Below, piece after piece: positions 1 through 9,320 of a stretch of 64,000 nt of DNA (positions are counted from its first letter, which is position 1; each line of letters starts with the position of its first letter). A program made the position numbers and the translations under genes. This DNA is from Kiritimatiellia bacterium (GTDB lineage: Bacteria > Verrucomicrobiota > Kiritimatiellia > UBA8416 > JABMPJ01): assembly GCA_016783675.1 (NCBI GenBank), contig JADHWE010000004.1, positions 1-64,000 on the forward strand. Direction: 5' to 3'. The notes under the pieces are model-generated. The model saw nothing but the letters and a program-made list of their open reading frames with translations. It was not told where the DNA came from and ran no database searches.

Positions 1-2
1 CA

Positions 3-116
3 GATCTGACTGAGGAAGCGGTGCTCGGCAATATCAAGCGCCGGCACCGAACACGGCAACGAGATATTGACTCCGCCTACCGAAGACAACAGAATCAGGG
101 CACCAATAACGAATGA
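3..116 (+). CDS. C-terminal fragment of an upstream protein (truncated by window edge)
   Basis: Frame 3 reads open from the window edge: DLTEEAVLGNIKRRHRTRQRDIDSAYRRQQNQGTNNE*; stop TGA at 114-116. No family recognised. Confidence 0.4.
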   Translation, partial: DLTEEAVLGNIKRRHRTRQRDIDSAYRRQQNQGTNNE

Positions 117-437
117 ATGATCTTAACAAAGTAGAATTACATGGCCCCTGTCTTCACCCAACAGCGAACCTACACATGCGGCAAACAAAAGGCAACCCCT
201 TTTTGGCCATTATTTCGACGCCCGAAAAGGCCCGGAAAAGCGGGGTGTTGGTGGCTGTTGCTCTGACTGTTGGCAGGAAGAGCGGTGGTCCGGTCCGGCA
301 ACGGTCACAATACACAGACTCGCAGCTCATCTTTTCTGCGATTTCGGGTTGACAGCGAGTCCCGTTAGTAGTAATAAAGGTGGTGAGACTGGAATCAGTC
401 TGCCCAATGATATTGTGCACAGAAAGTGAGAGATAGA

Positions 438-860
438 ATGAAGGTGCGTACCTATATGGTAATGGCGTTGCTGGTTGCGCTCGCTTGCGGGGCAGCCTAC
501 GCGGCGCGTCCGGACCTGTCGGTTCTTCCGGCCAGGGTGCGGGGCGTTGTTCTGTTGCCTGATGGTGAGACACCGGTCAGTGGTCTGCAGGTTCGCCTGT
601 GGAACGCCGAGAGTGAGGAAGTGATCTTCAGAAGCCGGACGAACAAGGACGGTGTTTTTGAAGTTCCGAAGATGACCGAAGGTTCTCACTACGTGACCGT
701 AGGACCGGTCCGGATTGATATGCGTATTCTAACGGCACGTGCCGGCGTCACGCCGCAGCCCCATGGGCTGGTGGTCGTGGTTCCCAAGCGCTTGCCCATG
801 ATGCCCGTGTTGATTCCCGGGGCAACGGCAATGGCACTTCCCCGCGTCATGAGTCCCTGA
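438..860 (+). CDS. Small secreted protein with carboxypeptidase-regulatory-like (Ig-like) domain
   Basis: N-terminal signal peptide (MKVRTYMVMALLVALACGAAYA) followed by RGVVLLPDGETPVSGLQVRLWNAESEEVIFRSRTNKDGVFEVP, a CarboxypepD_reg-like pattern; start of a co-directional EPS gene run. Confidence 0.6.
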   Translation: MKVRTYMVMALLVALACGAAYAARPDLSVLPARVRGVVLLPDGETPVSGLQVRLWNAESEEVIFRSRTNKDGVFEVPKMTEGSHYVTVGPVRIDMRILTARAGVTPQPHGLVVVVPKRLPMMPVLIPGATAMALPRVMSP

Positions 861-919
861 AGACGCATGGTGCAGGAGTTGGCATACGATACCCGTCTAG
901 TAGGCGGGTGTCAGGGAAA

Positions 920-953
920 GGTGGCAAAAGCGTGAGCTGATGCCGCCTTTTTT
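920..953 (+). terminator. Putative Rho-independent terminator
   Basis: GGTGGCA-N14-TGCCGCC stem (one G-T wobble) followed by TTTTTT, between two + strand genes. Confidence 0.6.
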
Positions 954-985
954 CTAGAATTTTCCCTCTTAAGGATTGCGTGACC

Positions 986-2437
986 ATGAAACGAGTCTGT
1001 CTGTGGTTGATCCTCCTCGTTTTGGTCGGCTTGGTCGGCTGTAGCAGCCAGGATTTTGGTCGACCTATCGCGCGTATCGGTGATGTGGTCGATTCAGGCC
1101 AGGCCTATGTTGAGGACAGCGATAGCGAGGAGGGAATGCGTCGCGCCCAGCAACTCGCCCAGATTCTTGCCGAGTGGGAACGTCAGAAGGCGACCGTGGA
1201 CAAGGACTACACGCTTGGTCCTGATGACGTGTTGACGATCGGCATCCTCTCGCTGGAGGTGCCTGGCGAGATCGCAGAGCTGACGCGTGCGATCAGCAAG
1301 GACGGAACGGTTGCGTTGCCGCTCGTCGGCGCGATCCCCTGTGCGGGCATGACGGCACGGACGTTCCAGGATAGCATCGTCGAGGCCTACAAAGGAGGCT
1401 ACCTGCAGGATCCGCAGGTGGATGTGGCGGTTCTGGAGTATCTCAGCGCATCGGTCGTGGTGACCGGAGCGGTCGGGGAGCCGGGTGTCTACTACCTGCG
1501 CCACAACCGCAGCAGTGTGCTGCAGGTGCTTTCCATGGCCGGTGGCCTCAGCTTGGAAGCCGGCAATGATCTCCTTATAGTACGTAAGCGCGACAGTGCC
1601 GGTCAGCGCGAAGGCGAGGGAGGTGTTGCGGCGCCGGAACCGGAATCCGTCGACATTGCGCCCCCTGTGACTGAGCCCGAGCCGGCGACGCCGGAGCCTT
1701 GGACGGGGAGTCATATCGTGGACCTGGTGAACAGCATGGCTGCCGAGCTGGACGGGGAGTCCGAACCCGAGTCGTGGAGCGGGAGTCGGATTTCCGAGCG
1801 CGTGGCCGCCCTGGAGGCGGAGGGGGCCGCGGCCAAGGCGGCCGCACAGGAGCCTGCAGATGAAGCCCCGGAAGACACGGCGGTTGTTGAGAAGAAACCG
1901 ACTGCCGCCGATGCGGAGATGATTGCGGCCGATGGCGAAGCGATTACGCCGGCAGAGGATGACGCCGGCGGGCAAGCGTCGGCTGACCTGTCCGGTCTTG
2001 ATGCGGATCTGATCACCGTGGACTTGGAAGCCCTGCTGGATGAAGGTGACATCCGGCTCAATCTTCCGATCAAGGGCGGCGACATCGTGACCGTGCCTCC
2101 GGGCCGCAACGAATATGTATACGTGCTCGGTTACGTGCAGCGTCCGGGCGCCTTCGATCTGCGCGGCCGCAGGCGTGTGCGTGCGTTGCAGGCGGTGGCC
2201 ATGGCCGGCGGCTTGTCGGGTGCGGCGCGGGCACAGAATTCTTTCCTGGTCATTGACAAACCCTCCGGTCGGCAAGTAATCTCGATCGACTTGACCAAGA
2301 TTGCGCGTGGTCAGCGACCACCAGTCTACATGGAGTCAGGACACACACTTGTCGTCGGGTCAGGTGTGTTTGCTCGCCTGGCGGAGTTTATCAAGCCCAG
2401 CGTAACGGCGGGGGCTGACTTGTCGCCGGGCCCGTGA
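986..2437 (+). CDS. Polysaccharide export lipoprotein (Wza-like, Poly_export/SLBB)
   Basis: Lipobox LVGC; YTLGPDDVLTIGILSLEVPGE and GDIVTVPPGRNEYVYVLGYVQRPGAFDL are characteristic Poly_export/SLBB motifs; long acidic Ala/Pro-rich insert. Confidence 0.9.
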   Translation: MKRVCLWLILLVLVGLVGCSSQDFGRPIARIGDVVDSGQAYVEDSDSEEGMRRAQQLAQILAEWERQKATVDKDYTLGPDDVLTIGILSLEVPGEIAELTRAISKDGTVALPLVGAIPCAGMTARTFQDSIVEAYKGGYLQDPQVDVAVLEYLSASVVVTGAVGEPGVYYLRHNRSSVLQVLSMAGGLSLEAGNDLLIVRKRDSAGQREGEGGVAAPEPESVDIAPPVTEPEPATPEPWTGSHIVDLVNSMAAELDGESEPESWSGSRISERVAALEAEGAAAKAAAQEPADEAPEDTAVVEKKPTAADAEMIAADGEAITPAEDDAGGQASADLSGLDADLITVDLEALLDEGDIRLNLPIKGGDIVTVPPGRNEYVYVLGYVQRPGAFDLRGRRRVRALQAVAMAGGLSGAARAQNSFLVIDKPSGRQVISIDLTKIARGQRPPVYMESGHTLVVGSGVFARLAEFIKPSVTAGADLSPGP

Positions 2438-2486
2438 ACCGATGGTATGACATCTATCTGTGCCGTGTTGGCCGGAAAGAGACCGC

Positions 2487-5400
2487 ATGACAACCGACAA
2501 TCAGCCAGTGTCCCCCTCCTCACCGGCCTCGCCTCCACTTCAGCAGGACCACTCGCTGTTGGCTTACTACCTGGGTATCCTCCAGCGACGGGTGTGGATC
2601 ATTATCTCGCTGGTGATCATCGGATCGACCCTGGGGTTGATTCGTAGCGTCCGCCAGCCACGCATCTACATGGCCACGACGCGTGTACTGGTCGAGAAGC
2701 AAGGCCCCAACGTCATGCAATTCGACCAGGGCGGATACGAGGGGAGGAGATGGGATTCCTCCTACTATGAGACCCAGACTCGGTTGGTCGGCAGCCGTGT
2801 CGTGCTGGAAATCGCGCTGCGCCACTCAAGGATTCGTGATCTGGCCGATAGGAGCAGCGGCAAATCCCGAAAGTCGATGATCAAAGAGTTGCGCCGTTCG
2901 CTGCTTGCCTTGCTCGGCGCCGCACCGGTACCACTGGATGAACCGTGGGAACGTCTCCAGGAATGGATCACAGCTCAACATGTGGCCGAGACTCACTTCG
3001 TGGACATCTCGGCCATGAACCAGGACAAGGAAAGCACGGTTCGGCTCGCCAACCATGTGGCCGAGGCCTTTGAGACGTACCACCGCCAGACGCGCGAGGA
3101 ATCACTGGGGGATGCCTTCGTGAAGCTCGAGCGCGAGAAAGAGAAAGAGGAGCTGGCTCTGCTCGACGCAGAGCAGGAGCTGCAGGATTTCAGGGAGAGT
3201 GCCCAGGGCGTTTCGCTTTCGACGACAGGCGGCAAGCCACAGCCGGCCGTGGAACGCCTGAACAGTCTTAACCGGAAACTCACGGAGGTGCAGCTGCAGC
3301 GCATCGAACTCGAGTCGCAGATCGGGGTCATGGAGACAGCCATGGCGTCCGAGGCAATGGACGACGAGGTGGCCAACCGGTCCCTCTTCGCGTTTCCCGC
3401 GATCAGCGAAGACCGTACGCTTACTGAAGCACAGCAGGCCCTGGCCGCGGCCCAGGAAGAATACGCCATGCTGGCACAGACTTACGGAGCGGCACATCCG
3501 TTGCTCCAGGCCGCTACGTCGAAGGCGACGCTGCTGCTGGAGCAGTTTCGAACAGCCCTCCAGAATCTTCTGCAGGCGGAACGCAACCGGTTTGCCATGC
3601 TGGGCAATGAAGAACGCGAGCTCCGTCGGCAGTATGCAGAGCAGAAGGCTTCGGCGCTCGAGCTGGCCAAAGAGGATTTTCAGTTTACACGCCTGCAAAA
3701 CGCGGTCGACCGTCATCGTCGCCTGTATGATGCCCTCGTGGCGCGCATGCGTGAGGTGGATGTCAGCGCGGGCTTGATCCAGACCAACGTCCGTATCGTG
3801 GAGCGGGCCTCCATGCCGGATGAGCCGGTCAGTCCGGGGCTTGGGCGCACGGTCGCCCTCTCGCTGATGATCAGCCTGCTGCTCGGCGTAGGACTGGCGT
3901 TTGTCTTTGAGAACCTGGATGATACGGTCAAGACTCCCGAGGACCTGAAGGAGCGGCTGACTGTTCCGCTGCTGGGCTTTGTGCCTTCGATTCTCGGTGA
4001 GGAAGAGCCGGGCTCCGAGACAGCGGACGACACGCAACACTCGTTTGTCAAGGAGCTGGTCGCGAACATTACGACGATGGTACGGGATCGGCTTATCCTG
4101 ATGCGGCCCGAGTGGTCCAACAAGCCTCAGGAGGTCCCGACGGATCAGCAGAACGCCGAGCGGCATCGTCGCGGCATGATGGTGGCAACCGAGCCCGCTT
4201 CGTCCGTCGCCGAAGCCTATCGAGGCATACGTACGAGCCTCTTCTACTCCATCCCGGCCAATACCGTCCGGACGTTGGCCGTTACCTCGTGCCGGCCGCA
4301 GGAAGGCAAGACGACGACATGTTCAAACCTGGCGCTCTCAATCGCGCAGACCGGGAAGCGCGTGATGCTGATCGACGGCGACTTGCATCGTCCCATGCTC
4401 CATCGCACCCTTTGCATTGAGCGCCGGGCCGGCCTCACGAGTATCCTGGTCGGTGAATGCTCGTGGCGCGACGCGGTTGAGCGAATCGAGATCAACAAGG
4501 AAACCGAGCAGTTCCTGGACGTCATCACGTCGGGCCCCGCGTCGCCCAATCCCTCCGAGCTCCTGGGGTCGGTCCAGATGCGTGAGTTCGTCGAGGAGAT
4601 GCAGAAAGACTACGACTGGGTCATCATCGACACACCGCCGGTTCTGTTTGTCTCGGACGCCAGCGTGATGAGCGTCCTGTGCGATGGTGTGATTGTTGTG
4701 GTGAAGTCGGGGACAAGCACGCGTACGCTCCTGCACCGTGCGCGCGAACAGCTCGACAGCGTATCGGCCAATATCCTGGGCTCCATTCTCAACAACGTTC
4801 TGGTCTCACGGATGGGGCGACACTCCTCGGCGTACTACAACTACGGCTATTCGCGCTACGCCAAGGACTACAAGAGTCTCTACTATGCCAGCAGCGATAC
4901 GGAAGCGGACGAGGAGCCCGTCGTATCCGCCCCTGTACCCCCCCCTGTGCCCGTGCCCGAACCGGCTCCGGCTCCGGTTGAAGAAAAGCCTGAACCAGTT
5001 GTTGAAGAGAAGGCTGAGCCGGAAGCGGGAGAACCGGAGGAAGCGGACACCAACGGCGCTGAGGACAATGGCGAAGCCGATGCGCTGTCGGAGCCCCGCG
5101 AGTATCTTGTCGATGCGCATCCGAAGTCACGCTACGCACGGCAGATTCGGAAGGCGCTGCTCCTGGCCAGGGCCGGGCATGCCGAGCGGGCCGAGGAACT
5201 GATTCAATCGCTCCTGACGCTCGAGCCGGATGACATCCCCGTGCGCGAGGCCGTGGTAAGGCTCAAGCTCGACACGGGTAAGGCGGAGGAGGCCGAGGCG
5301 CTGGCCGGTGAGTTGTTGGCGGCCGATCCGGGCAATCCATACGGTCTTTATGTCCGTGGATCGATGGCTATCGTGCGGGGCGAGTACGACGAGGCCAAGG

Positions 5401-5798
5401 ACAGGCTGATGGAGAGTGTGACACAGCGTCCGCAGCCGGAGTCACTCAACAACCTGGCCTGGTTGCTCAACGAGACAGGCCGGCACGAGGAAGCGGAGCC
5501 GTATGCAAGCCAAGCCGTCGAGATGGATCCCTCAGTTTATCACGCTTGGGATACGCTGGGGCTGGTGTTGCTCAAACAGGGCGATGTCGAGGGCGCCAGC
5601 GAAGCTTTCAAGAAGGCGCTCAAGCTGGAAGAAGGTGACATCTGCGCCAATTTGAACATGGCCGAGATCAGCGTGCGCCAGGGCAGACTCCGCGTGGCGC
5701 GCAAACTGTTGCGACATCTCGAACCCCGTCAGAACGAAATGTTGGCGTCCGAACGTGAACGCTTCCAGGCGCTCGAGATCGCCGCGATGAAGTCTTAA
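2487..5798 (+). CDS. Wzc-like chain-length determinant / BY-kinase fused to C-terminal TPR domain
   Basis: Wzz N-terminus, Walker A (SCRPQEGKTTTCSNLA), Walker B (VMLIDGD, WVIIDTPP), Tyr-rich cluster YYNYGYSRYAKDYKSLYY, then Pro/Glu linker and TPR-like repeats. Confidence 0.93.
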   Translation: MTTDNQPVSPSSPASPPLQQDHSLLAYYLGILQRRVWIIISLVIIGSTLGLIRSVRQPRIYMATTRVLVEKQGPNVMQFDQGGYEGRRWDSSYYETQTRLVGSRVVLEIALRHSRIRDLADRSSGKSRKSMIKELRRSLLALLGAAPVPLDEPWERLQEWITAQHVAETHFVDISAMNQDKESTVRLANHVAEAFETYHRQTREESLGDAFVKLEREKEKEELALLDAEQELQDFRESAQGVSLSTTGGKPQPAVERLNSLNRKLTEVQLQRIELESQIGVMETAMASEAMDDEVANRSLFAFPAISEDRTLTEAQQALAAAQEEYAMLAQTYGAAHPLLQAATSKATLLLEQFRTALQNLLQAERNRFAMLGNEERELRRQYAEQKASALELAKEDFQFTRLQNAVDRHRRLYDALVARMREVDVSAGLIQTNVRIVERASMPDEPVSPGLGRTVALSLMISLLLGVGLAFVFENLDDTVKTPEDLKERLTVPLLGFVPSILGEEEPGSETADDTQHSFVKELVANITTMVRDRLILMRPEWSNKPQEVPTDQQNAERHRRGMMVATEPASSVAEAYRGIRTSLFYSIPANTVRTLAVTSCRPQEGKTTTCSNLALSIAQTGKRVMLIDGDLHRPMLHRTLCIERRAGLTSILVGECSWRDAVERIEINKETEQFLDVITSGPASPNPSELLGSVQMREFVEEMQKDYDWVIIDTPPVLFVSDASVMSVLCDGVIVVVKSGTSTRTLLHRAREQLDSVSANILGSILNNVLVSRMGRHSSAYYNYGYSRYAKDYKSLYYASSDTEADEEPVVSAPVPPPVPVPEPAPAPVEEKPEPVVEEKAEPEAGEPEEADTNGAEDNGEADALSEPREYLVDAHPKSRYARQIRKALLLARAGHAERAEELIQSLLTLEPDDIPVREAVVRLKLDTGKAEEAEALAGELLAADPGNPYGLYVRGSMAIVRGEYDEAKDRLMESVTQRPQPESLNNLAWLLNETGRHEEAEPYASQAVEMDPSVYHAWDTLGLVLLKQGDVEGASEAFKKALKLEEGDICANLNMAEISVRQGRLRVARKLLRHLEPRQNEMLASERERFQALEIAAMKS

Positions 5799-5808
5799 CT
5801 GTTTTACC

Positions 5809-7851
5809 ATGGGCGCAATGCGTACATCCAAGACCCAGCGTGTCCTGCAGGGCGCGGCGCGCTGGCTGGCCACCTCGGCTGTTATCCTTTCGCCGTGGCT
5901 GTTCGGTAGCTCTGAGCCATGGGCCTACCTCATGATATCGGGCCTGGCGGGATTGGCCACCATTACGTGGCTGTTCGCCGTGGCGTGTTCTCACAGCCCC
6001 GATTTCAATCGGCCCGTATTCTCAATCCTGCTCCTGGTGTTGGTCGCCGTAACGGTTCTGCAGGTTGTGACCATGCCGAGTGCGGTGGTTTCCGTTCTAA
6101 ACCCTTTCTCGGCCACCATAACCGATGCGGCGAACAGTGCGTTTGCGGACATCGCACAGGTCGGAGGCCAGCCGGCATCCGCACCGGTAGGCTATACACT
6201 TTCGCTCTCGCCCAGCGCGACGTGGCGTAGTGTGTGGCTGTTGGTGGCCTACGTCGGTGTTGTGCTGGTTCTTATCAACACGTGTCGGCATTGGCACCAC
6301 ATGGCGCAGCTTGCCACGGCGGTCGTAGTGTCGGGTTTCTTCATGGCGCTGATCGCGCTGGTCCACCGCTTTTCAGGGTCATACAACATTCTCTGGATTC
6401 ATGAGCCGCGCTACGGCGGCAGCATTTTCGGGCCCTTCACCAATCGCAACCATTTTGCGGCACACATGAACATGCTCTTCGGCATGGCGCTGGGACTGTT
6501 CCTGTCTTCGCAGCACATCAGCGAGATTCTGTCCTGGCCAAGCTGGCGAGAGCGGATCGCCTGGCTGTCGAGCCGCAGCGCGAGCCGTATCGCGCTGGCG
6601 GCGTTTGCCGTAGTTCTTATCGGTGGCGTATCCTGCGCCACCGCGTCGCGGGGCGGGATGCTGAGCCTGGCGATCGGTCTGACTGTGGCCGCCGTCGTCG
6701 TAACGCGGCATCGCAGTATCTCGCGCCCGGCACGCCTGGCCGTATTTGCCGTCTGCGCGCTGGTGGTCTTGCTTGTGTTGTGGCTCTCGCGCGAGGAAGT
6801 CTTTCACCGTCTTACCATGCTCGTGACCACCATCCGCAGCCCCATGGAAGACCTGCGGACGATTGCCACGGGTGATACACTGCGGCTCTATATGCGCTGC
6901 CCGCTGACCGGTTGCGGATTCGGCGCTTTCCGCCATGCGTACACGATCGTGCAGAGCCCTGACCTTTCGTCCCGGTGGCTGCACGCCCACAACGATTGGG
7001 CACAGCTCCTGGCCGAGGGGGGATGGATCGGAGCGGTGACTTTCCTCGGAGCCCTGGTGGTCTTTGCGAAGTATGTCATTACACGTTTCGTGGAACTGTC
7101 GGACCGCGCCCGGCTGTACGTGCTGGGCGTTTCGGTGGGGCTGTGCACCATCGGGCTGCACAGCATCGTCGACTACAGCCTTCACAAGCCCGGCAACGCA
7201 CTTCTGCTCTGCTTCCTCGTGGCCCAGGCGATCCTCGCGATTCATCTGCGGCATCGTGCGCGGCCGCAGGCGGTTCGCCACGAGCATGAATTGCTCCGTA
7301 CCATGAGCCATGGTGGTCCCCGACGGCGTCGGCCCTGGCTGGAGGGCGTCGCGCGCAGACGTGTCATGCGCGGAATCGCGATCGTGGCCCTGGTTTTCAT
7401 CTGTCTGCTGATGGTGCTGGAGGGGCGCGCCTTGCGTGGCGAGCTGGCTCTGTCCCGGTTCTTCTACTTTGAGAAGTTGGCCGAGAAGATGGACGAAGCG
7501 GACGTGTTGGCGTCGATCGTCAGTCGCGCGTTGGACGAGGCCGAACTGGTCAAGACGCTCGCGCCGCACAATCCGGACGGGCTGGCGGAAGTGACATCGG
7601 GCATGCTCGCCTGGACCTTGGACGGCCGCCTCCCACGAGAGCTGCGCACCGGCGTTGCCACGCGCGCAGTCGAGAGCGCAACCGTCTCGGTACACGGGGC
7701 GCCATCTGATTACCTGCCCTGGCTGGCGCTGGCACGCACCTATTTCACGCTGGGACTGTGGGACCAGGCCGAGATCGCACTGAAACAGGCCCGCTACCTC
7801 GTGCGTCACCGTGACCAGGTGCGCATGTTTGCTGCACCCTCGGACGAATAG
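5809..7851 (+). CDS. O-antigen ligase/Wzy-like polytopic membrane protein
   Basis: Multiple TM segments; FTNRNHFAAHMNMLFGMALG and WLHAHNDWAQLLAEGGWIG match Wzy_C/O-antigen ligase motifs. Confidence 0.85.
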   Translation: MGAMRTSKTQRVLQGAARWLATSAVILSPWLFGSSEPWAYLMISGLAGLATITWLFAVACSHSPDFNRPVFSILLLVLVAVTVLQVVTMPSAVVSVLNPFSATITDAANSAFADIAQVGGQPASAPVGYTLSLSPSATWRSVWLLVAYVGVVLVLINTCRHWHHMAQLATAVVVSGFFMALIALVHRFSGSYNILWIHEPRYGGSIFGPFTNRNHFAAHMNMLFGMALGLFLSSQHISEILSWPSWRERIAWLSSRSASRIALAAFAVVLIGGVSCATASRGGMLSLAIGLTVAAVVVTRHRSISRPARLAVFAVCALVVLLVLWLSREEVFHRLTMLVTTIRSPMEDLRTIATGDTLRLYMRCPLTGCGFGAFRHAYTIVQSPDLSSRWLHAHNDWAQLLAEGGWIGAVTFLGALVVFAKYVITRFVELSDRARLYVLGVSVGLCTIGLHSIVDYSLHKPGNALLLCFLVAQAILAIHLRHRARPQAVRHEHELLRTMSHGGPRRRRPWLEGVARRRVMRGIAIVALVFICLLMVLEGRALRGELALSRFFYFEKLAEKMDEADVLASIVSRALDEAELVKTLAPHNPDGLAEVTSGMLAWTLDGRLPRELRTGVATRAVESATVSVHGAPSDYLPWLALARTYFTLGLWDQAEIALKQARYLVRHRDQVRMFAAPSDE

Positions 7852-7856
7852 CCTCG

Positions 7857-9314
7857 TCAGCCATCGCCGTGATACCCCCTACACGGGTGCAGGAAGAACT
7901 TCCTGACCGGTTTGCCGTCCCGCTGGCTCCAGATCTCCTTCGGAGGATCGATCGCGGTGAACTGTTGGCGCAGGTCGTTCGGAGGCAGGCTCTCGCGCGT
8001 GACATAGAGCGCATCCTGTCCGACCTCCTTGTCGCCGTACGTTGGCCAGAGCGAGTACTGGTTCTGGACGCGCGGTCGATCCACGATGAACGTGTCCGGG
8101 TGGTCCGCCATGTAGAAGGCGAGTAGGCTGGCGGTCTGGTAGTGGTCGCCAATGACGAAGGAGAGGCTCTCGGCCTCGTTGAATTGTTCGACCCGGCGGG
8201 CCAGGTCCTGCCATCCCCGTATGCGGTAGAGCAGGGCCTCCACACGCGGAATCCGCGTGGCCGGTGCTGCCAGCAGGACCGCGGCCAGCAACACCGCGGG
8301 GGCAAGCGCCACCCATGTCAGCGTGCGCGCCACACGACTGGTAGCGCTCAGCGCGCACCAGGTACCTGCCAATAGCGGGAGCGCACTGATAATAGCGGCG
8401 GCGGTCCAGTTGGCCTCGCCGGCATCGTTCAGGGCGAGGATGGAATAGAAGACCAGGAGCGGGATGATGAGACTGGCCAGGAACCGGTAGGCCACCGGGG
8501 CGTTCTGGCGGATGCGTCCATGGATTAGACTGAAGACAATGCCGATGAAGAAGAGGGGCCCATAGGCGGCCAGCTGACCGACAACGTATTGGAGAAACTC
8601 CGGAACAGAGAAACGCCAGGCGCGGTCCAGCGCGCCCCGCTCCTGGAGGTGGACGAAGGTGATCCAGTCGTGGCGGGCATTCCACCACACCACCGGTGCC
8701 AGGCAGGCCAACGCCACGAGACACATCAGCCAGAAGTTTGCCCTGCGCAGGTGGCCGCGGTAAGGCTTGGACCATGCCAGGAAGAGAGCGAAAGAGGGCA
8801 GCAGCGCCACGCTGGTATACTTGGCCAGCATCCCCAGGCCGACCAGCAGGCCGGTCAGTAGCCATGGGCCGATCCGGTCCGTGTGTTTCGCTCTCCAGAA
8901 CAGGCAGGCGGATGCCAGCCAGAAGAAGATGAAGAGCGGGTCGATCGTCATCAGCAGGCTGCCGACCACGAACAGGGGTGTGCAAGCGGCCAGGACCAGT
9001 GTCCATAGTGCCACACGCCGGGAGAAAAGGCGCCGGGTCAGCCAATAGAGCAGGAGCAAGGTGCCCGTTCCGAAGCAGACGCTGAAGAAACGAATGCCGA
9101 GCACGGTGTTGCCAAAGATCAGCGTTCCCAGCCGAATCGTCCATGCCACCAACGGTCCCTTGCTGTAGTAGCACCAGTCGAGATGGCGCGACCACTGCCA
9201 GTAATAGGCTTCGTCGCCGATGAGGTCAAAGGTCGTGCAGATCCAGAGGCGCAGGGCGGTCAGTACGGCGAGGCCGCCCGCGATCCATCCCCAGCTCCGG
9301 TCTTCCTGCTGCAT
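7857..9314 (-). CDS. Glycosyltransferase family 39 (PMT/ArnT-like) membrane protein
   Basis: LIGDEAYYWQWSRHLDWCYYSKGPLVAWTIRLGTLIFGNT: GT39/PMT_2 N-terminal motif; multi-TM. Confidence 0.88.
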   Translation of the reverse strand: MQQEDRSWGWIAGGLAVLTALRLWICTTFDLIGDEAYYWQWSRHLDWCYYSKGPLVAWTIRLGTLIFGNTVLGIRFFSVCFGTGTLLLLYWLTRRLFSRRVALWTLVLAACTPLFVVGSLLMTIDPLFIFFWLASACLFWRAKHTDRIGPWLLTGLLVGLGMLAKYTSVALLPSFALFLAWSKPYRGHLRRANFWLMCLVALACLAPVVWWNARHDWITFVHLQERGALDRAWRFSVPEFLQYVVGQLAAYGPLFFIGIVFSLIHGRIRQNAPVAYRFLASLIIPLLVFYSILALNDAGEANWTAAAIISALPLLAGTWCALSATSRVARTLTWVALAPAVLLAAVLLAAPATRIPRVEALLYRIRGWQDLARRVEQFNEAESLSFVIGDHYQTASLLAFYMADHPDTFIVDRPRVQNQYSLWPTYGDKEVGQDALYVTRESLPPNDLRQQFTAIDPPKEIWSQRDGKPVRKFFLHPCRGYHGDG

Positions 9315-9320
9315 CCGGAG

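Noticed and set aside
386-401. AGACTG-GAAT-CAGTCT hairpin in the leader of the first EPS gene
   Set aside because: Six-bp arms are common by chance; no riboswitch core recognised.
888-912. GATACCCG...CGGGTGTC stem-loop
   Set aside because: Short, with a wobble pair and no T-tract; the stronger terminator is at 920-953.
1094-2275. 393-aa minus-strand ORF opposite the export lipoprotein
   Set aside because: Shadow ORF; plus-strand SLBB protein is well supported.
6379-7809. 476-aa minus-strand ORF opposite the O-antigen ligase
   Set aside because: Shadow ORF with H/Q/R-rich composition and no domain.
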